From: Mesocentrotus franciscanus
Lineage: Eukaryota; Echinodermata; Echinoidea; Camarodonta; Strongylocentrotidae
Reading direction: 5' to 3'
DNA: 64,000 bases
Assembly (NCBI GenBank): GCA_037976565.1
Contig: CP137668.1
Span: 38,044,430 to 38,108,429, forward strand
Shown here: positions 60,401-64,000 of the stretch, one piece after another
Position numbering within the stretch: the first letter of the stretch is position 1
How the letters are laid out: the number at the start of each line of letters is the position of its first letter
The notes under the pieces: model-generated
The model's database searches: none
What the model was told of the DNA's origin: nothing
Seen by the model: only the letters and a program-made list of their open reading frames with translations
Translations under genes and position numbers: made by a program

Positions 60401-63400
60401 TTGTAATATTTGCAATCATATTGTTCCTATGCATAAACAGCATTTTCTTGCAAAAGATATCTACTCAAATTTTCTATGATTTTGCTCTCACTGCTCATGT
60501 GTTATGTATATTGAATTCATAGCATTCTGGATCAAATTATACAGTAAAAATATCACTTAAATGCTGTAGGTTAATGGAATCATAATGGTACCCAATTTAG
60601 ATTATGGTCAGCATTTTACCTCAAGCATAATGTGTTCTGTAATAACTCCATCATATATGGGTAACTGCATGAAACAATACAAGATACATTTTGATCAGTA
60701 TTCACAAAAGCATACCATACTTCCTTTAGTCCAGAACTAAATCATGAGTAAGTGGGTTCAGTTAGTCCGCTAAATTATGGAGTGCCAAATGTCAACCTCT
60801 TGATTCCATAAAAATTATTATAATTGCGTGATCAATAAACAATTAAAATCATGTAAACATGAAACCAATTTCTTATTTTCATTTCTTTACTGCATCAATT
60901 TTTTCTTTTCATTTTGTTAGAAATACAGTATATGAACTATAACCCGCACGCACGTATCAAAAACTTTAGATCAAGGCACGACAGCAATGAATATGCAAAT
61001 AACAGCTCAACAGATAATCGTTTTCAGTTGTGTACTGAATTGTTCTATGGAAATCTAACTTTCTCAGATAAAAAGGAAGTGAGGTCCAGAGAACGGGTGC
61101 AGCTTTGGCGAGGGACCTGTCCCCAAAGGTAATCGTTCTTGTCATAATATATAGAACAAGTTAACGCAAAGCGTAGCATCCCCTCGCCGGGTACAAATGG
61201 CCTAAATTCAGCAATTTTTGCATAGTTAATGAGCTGTGACCTTTGACCTTTGATGTACATACTAACAACATTACAAATTTCGTTATTGAATGAAAACCAC
61301 ATTTTCACATATATAATTAGGTATTTTCGCATATTTAATGAGCTATGACCTTTGACCTACATACTCCGAAATCAAAGAAAGGCTGTGTTTTTATACCATG
61401 TACATTCATATCAAATTTCATTAAAATCTGTCGAACATTACTAAAGTTATCAAACGGAAACCAGATTTGTTACGGATGGACAGCAGCGTTACTATATCCC
61501 CTCCGACTTCATCTGCGAGGGGATAATAAAGTGCTTGACATTTGGTGCTCCATAAATCATTGGACTATGTTAAACAGAGTTCAAATTAGTCCATTCTCTT
61601 AAATATGAACATTTGAATTAGAATTGTTTTGAAAATAGAAAGATAACTTTACCAAAATAGCTTTGAATTTCATTCACATAATCATACAGGCTCTTTTCAC
61701 AGCATAAGGACCACTATTCATAACGTGTAACTTCCTATACGTGGAGGACCGATATTCATAAAACGCAAAGGGGGTCACTATTCATAAAGGCATAAGGACC
61801 ATTATTCATAACGTGAGATGAGGGTCGCTATTCATAATTCACATTGAGGGTCATTACTCATAAGGACCACTATTCATAATACGAAATTGGGGTCGCTATT
61901 CATAAACATGAAGAAGGGGCGCTATTCATAATTTATATTGGGGGTCACTACTCATAAGGACCGCTATTCATAATACGAGAAGAGGACCCCTATTCATAAT
62001 ACGGAATGAGCTATTTGTATTATGAATAGCGACCCCTATGAATAACAACCCCCATTTTGTATTTTTAATAGCGACCCTCTTGTCATATTATGAATAGCGA
62101 CCCCCTTCTTTGATTATGAATAGCGGTCCTTATGAATGGCGGTCCTAGAATGGCGGTCCTTATGAATGGCGGTCCTTAGGAATGGCGGTCCTTATGAATG
62201 GCGGTCCTTATGAATAGCGGTCCTTATGAATAGCGGTCCTTATGAATAGCGAACAGACCCCGTTCACATCAGACTACAATATCTAATTAATTTCATGTAA
62301 AGTTACCAGACAATAATGGGCATCTTGCAATTTTTTTGAAAGATCAGTGATACTCTCATCCGTCTCACTCATGAGTGAAAGCCAGCTCTTGCCATTCTCA
62401 TCTGTCCAGGTCCTTACGAAATTTTCCATTGGGCTGCAATTAAAAATGATAAATTTAGACCAACATTCTGCAGAGAAATAGAGTTATCCCTATTATGTTG
62501 GTTTTTTCTGGAACTACAATACATAGTCCAAAAGCTTGTTGAAAGCAAACAATTCTATAAAAAAAACAATACAAAAAAAACAAAGGTAAAACTGAAAGAT
62601 AACTATTGCATATTTCTTCTTCATATTTATCTCTCCCCTACACATTTACAGAACTAAGAAAAACTGAAGAGGAAAAATTGTATTTGTATAAAACTATAAA
62701 TGATAATAAATTTGTTTAAAATGTACCTATATTTTTTTTTATTTTTGATGTATCAAATTTGGGACGATCCTAGGATTTTCAGAAAATGTGGGGAGAGGGA
62801 GATTTCCTAACTACACTTTATCCTTTCAGGAATTCTGCTGGCCTTCTCTAGGCCTTTAAAAAAAAAATCAGTGGGGGTTGGGGCAACAAAAAAAAAGGGG
62901 GGGGGTATTTTCTTATGAGTCGGCTCTACTCCAGGCTCTCTTAGAGGGCTTTTCCAATAATGCATCTGTGCTATTATGAAGCTCTACAATACAGGCTAGG
63001 TGGTACTTACCCTGCAGGTTCGAGTAGACTCCCATCCAGATTTTTCCATCCAACATTCACACACAGTATATCAACAAATCCGGCTGCAACCATGCACTTG
63101 ACTGGCAGATCAAGTCTAGTAGCAGCATTAAGCATCATTGCCCCTCCATAGCAGGAAGATGTCATTCCTATCCTGTTCTCATCTAGCCGGGGATGTGACT
63201 TGACAAAATCTATGATGTCCTAAAAATATACAAATACAGATATACATTTCACCATGAGACCTCTTTGAATAAGGCGTGCATAATCATAACATTTAGATTA
63301 ATTCATAGCTAAAGATATTGTAAGGTTTGCTCATACTCAGTTACAATATAAGATGCCCAACTTTGTTAAATTTTTGTTCATCTATGTAGAATCAAGTGAA

Positions 63401-63704
63401 ATATGTTTTAAACTGATGAGGGGATATATGCATAAATAAAGAGATTCTTAATAAAAAATATAACTTTGATAAAAAGGTAATTATCTCTAAAATAAAAGTG
63501 GCAAGAGTACTTCTTCAAAACTCACAAGGAATGCTTGACTGTCCATGTAAACATATTCCTCTTGACTTTTGAGTCTGCGTGGCATGAAGTAATCAAAGGC
63601 AAAGACAGCAAACCCATGAGAAGCTAGCGTGGCTGCACGGTCTACAACTAGATTTGTGAGAAGACCTCGGATGTCAATAATGAAAGGTAGTGGATCCGAT
63701 GATC
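50829..63704 (-). CDS. BAAT/acyl-CoA thioesterase family gene, copy 2: exons 3-8 (exons 1-2 beyond the right edge)
   Basis: Minus-strand exons: 63704-63526, 63219-63011, 62433-62307, 60288-60208, 51684-51537, 50967-50829. All junction phases agree. It encodes an alpha/beta-hydrolase: strand IIDIRG and LASHGFAVFAFDYF (exon 3), elbow SSCYGG with Cys as predicted nucleophile (exon 4), LLLFAHNDDHH with the acidic residue (exon 6), and LLPGTGHFLEVPF with the catalytic His (exon 7). The spacing from DDH to TGH matches mammalian ACOTs (about 33 residues). Relatives hydrolyse acyl-CoA or, with Cys, transfer acyl groups to amino acids. In exon 8 one base is missing near 50880 relative to the 457-596 copy, giving an early TGA at 50864-50866; the unshifted frame would stop at 50829-50831. 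Intron 6 is 8.5 kb because of a large foldback element. Confidence 0.85.
51480..51501. repeat. AC microsatellite
   Basis: About ten AC units just inside the intron after exon 7 of copy 2. Confidence 0.9.
53945..56290 (+). repeat. 31/39-bp satellite array, left half
   Basis: The repeat core is ATTGAAAATGGCAAC, followed by RTGCCRGTTGATAT, then either the next unit (31 bp) or an extra GTCTTWAT (39 bp). Variants GTGCGGTTG shorten units by one base. Long and short units alternate irregularly. Open frames of 70-157 codons on either strand are products of the repeat, not genes. Confidence 0.97.
56291..59150 (-). repeat. 31/39-bp satellite array, right half, inverted, with unique spacer
   Basis: The same units in reverse complement occupy 56291-56890 and 57296-59150. 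Between them, 56885-57295 is unique AT-rich sequence without similarity to the repeat. At 56875-56900 a short inversion again places two units head to head. Open frames up to 289 codons run through the array because units of 31 bp keep several frames free of stops. Confidence 0.97.
59174..59262. repeat. Short tandem duplication in the right foldback arm
   Basis: A segment beginning GGTAGCTGAATCAATGATTT occurs twice, about 45 bp apart. The left arm has no such doubling. Confidence 0.8.
60289..61627. other. Intron 5 of copy 2, distal part
   Basis: Noncoding. TATCCCCTCGC-type motifs near 61170 (CATCCCCTCGCCGGG) and 61495-61525 (TGCGAGGGGATA) are inverted relative to each other and may be ends of a decayed element of about 350 bp. 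Nothing else is recognised. Confidence 0.35.
61696..62268. mobile_element. Foldback built from GACCGCTATTCATAA-type tandem repeats
   Basis: From 61702 the motif GGACC(A/G)CTATTCATAA recurs about every 17-30 bp. Near 62010 it switches to the reverse complement (TTATGAATAGCGGTCC) and continues to 62262. TTCACA flanks both sides (61696-61701, 62263-62268), a possible target duplication. The 5' part of the same array plus adjoining intron sequence recurs at 52566-52748. It lies in intron 5 of copy 2. Confidence 0.75.
62434..63010. other. Intron 4 of copy 2
   Basis: Similar to 40989-41445 over most of its length. Contains a G-run at 62897-62905. No additional feature. Confidence 0.6.
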
Positions 63705-64000
63705 CTACAGTGGAATAAAAATGAAAAACAAACATTATTGGCAGTAAAAATGTTTAATTCAACAATTCGGAATATGATGCAGAAACCAATTCAATTAAAT
63801 TCATAAACACACACAAAATGTAAAAACTAAAAGAGTTGTGTGTAATTATTTGAGCATACTTTATGCTTGATACTTGATGCACATCTGCTATAGTATACCT
63901 TTAACTTGATCTCCAGTCATTTCTTTTCCATTTTTGGAAACGATGCACTGTCTAAACTTTGTGCACGTCTATTGACTGTATTGTATTCTAAGTCTCAGCT
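63705..64000. other. Start of intron 2 of copy 2 (toward exon 2, off the window)
   Basis: Similar to 42266-42520 of copy 1 until about 63938, where the two diverge. Exon 2 of copy 2 is expected to the right of base 64000. Confidence 0.55.

Overview
This window is animal (eukaryotic) genomic DNA: AT-rich, with spliced genes made of short exons with GT/AG borders, long introns, microsatellites, and many short inverted-repeat transposons, many with target-site duplications. The gene content and the abundance of foldback elements suggest an echinoderm, most likely a sea urchin. That is an inference; no species-diagnostic gene was seen. One 500-base run of N (40187-40686) is a scaffold gap.

Layout. 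(1) 1-4 kb: terminal exon of a BAAT/ACOT-like gene on the + strand, inside a roughly 4 kb segment that recurs in inverted orientation at 47.4-51.4 kb. (2) 4-28 kb: mostly noncoding and rich in repeats, with two phase-compatible orphan exons (4065-4140, 8531-8628), several MITEs, a tRNA-derived SINE and GA/TA microsatellites. (3) 28.5-40 kb: a complete 11-coding-exon gene on the + strand for a DLK/LZK-type mixed-lineage kinase (MAP3K12/13 orthologue, 944 aa), whose splice phases all agree, with a 2 kb 3' UTR. (4) 40.7-64 kb: two minus-strand copies of a BAAT/acyl-CoA thioesterase family gene. Copy 1 has exons 1-4 only, with a frameshift. Copy 2 has exons 3-8, with exons 1-2 beyond the right edge. 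Both copies that reach the catalytic elbow have Cys as predicted nucleophile, as in BAAT-type N-acyltransferases.

The most striking structure is a foldback transposon of about 7 kb (52848-59817) in intron 6 of BAAT/ACOT-like copy 2. It has inverted arms, an 8-bp target duplication, and two oppositely oriented arrays of 31/39-bp repeats. It is nested in another inverted-repeat element. The next intron holds a second, unrelated foldback built from tandem repeats.

The kinase and the acyltransferase-like genes are convergent neighbours with no evident functional link. The inverted duplication, the gap and the missing exons of copy 1 together raise the possibility that the left contig is misoriented in the scaffold.
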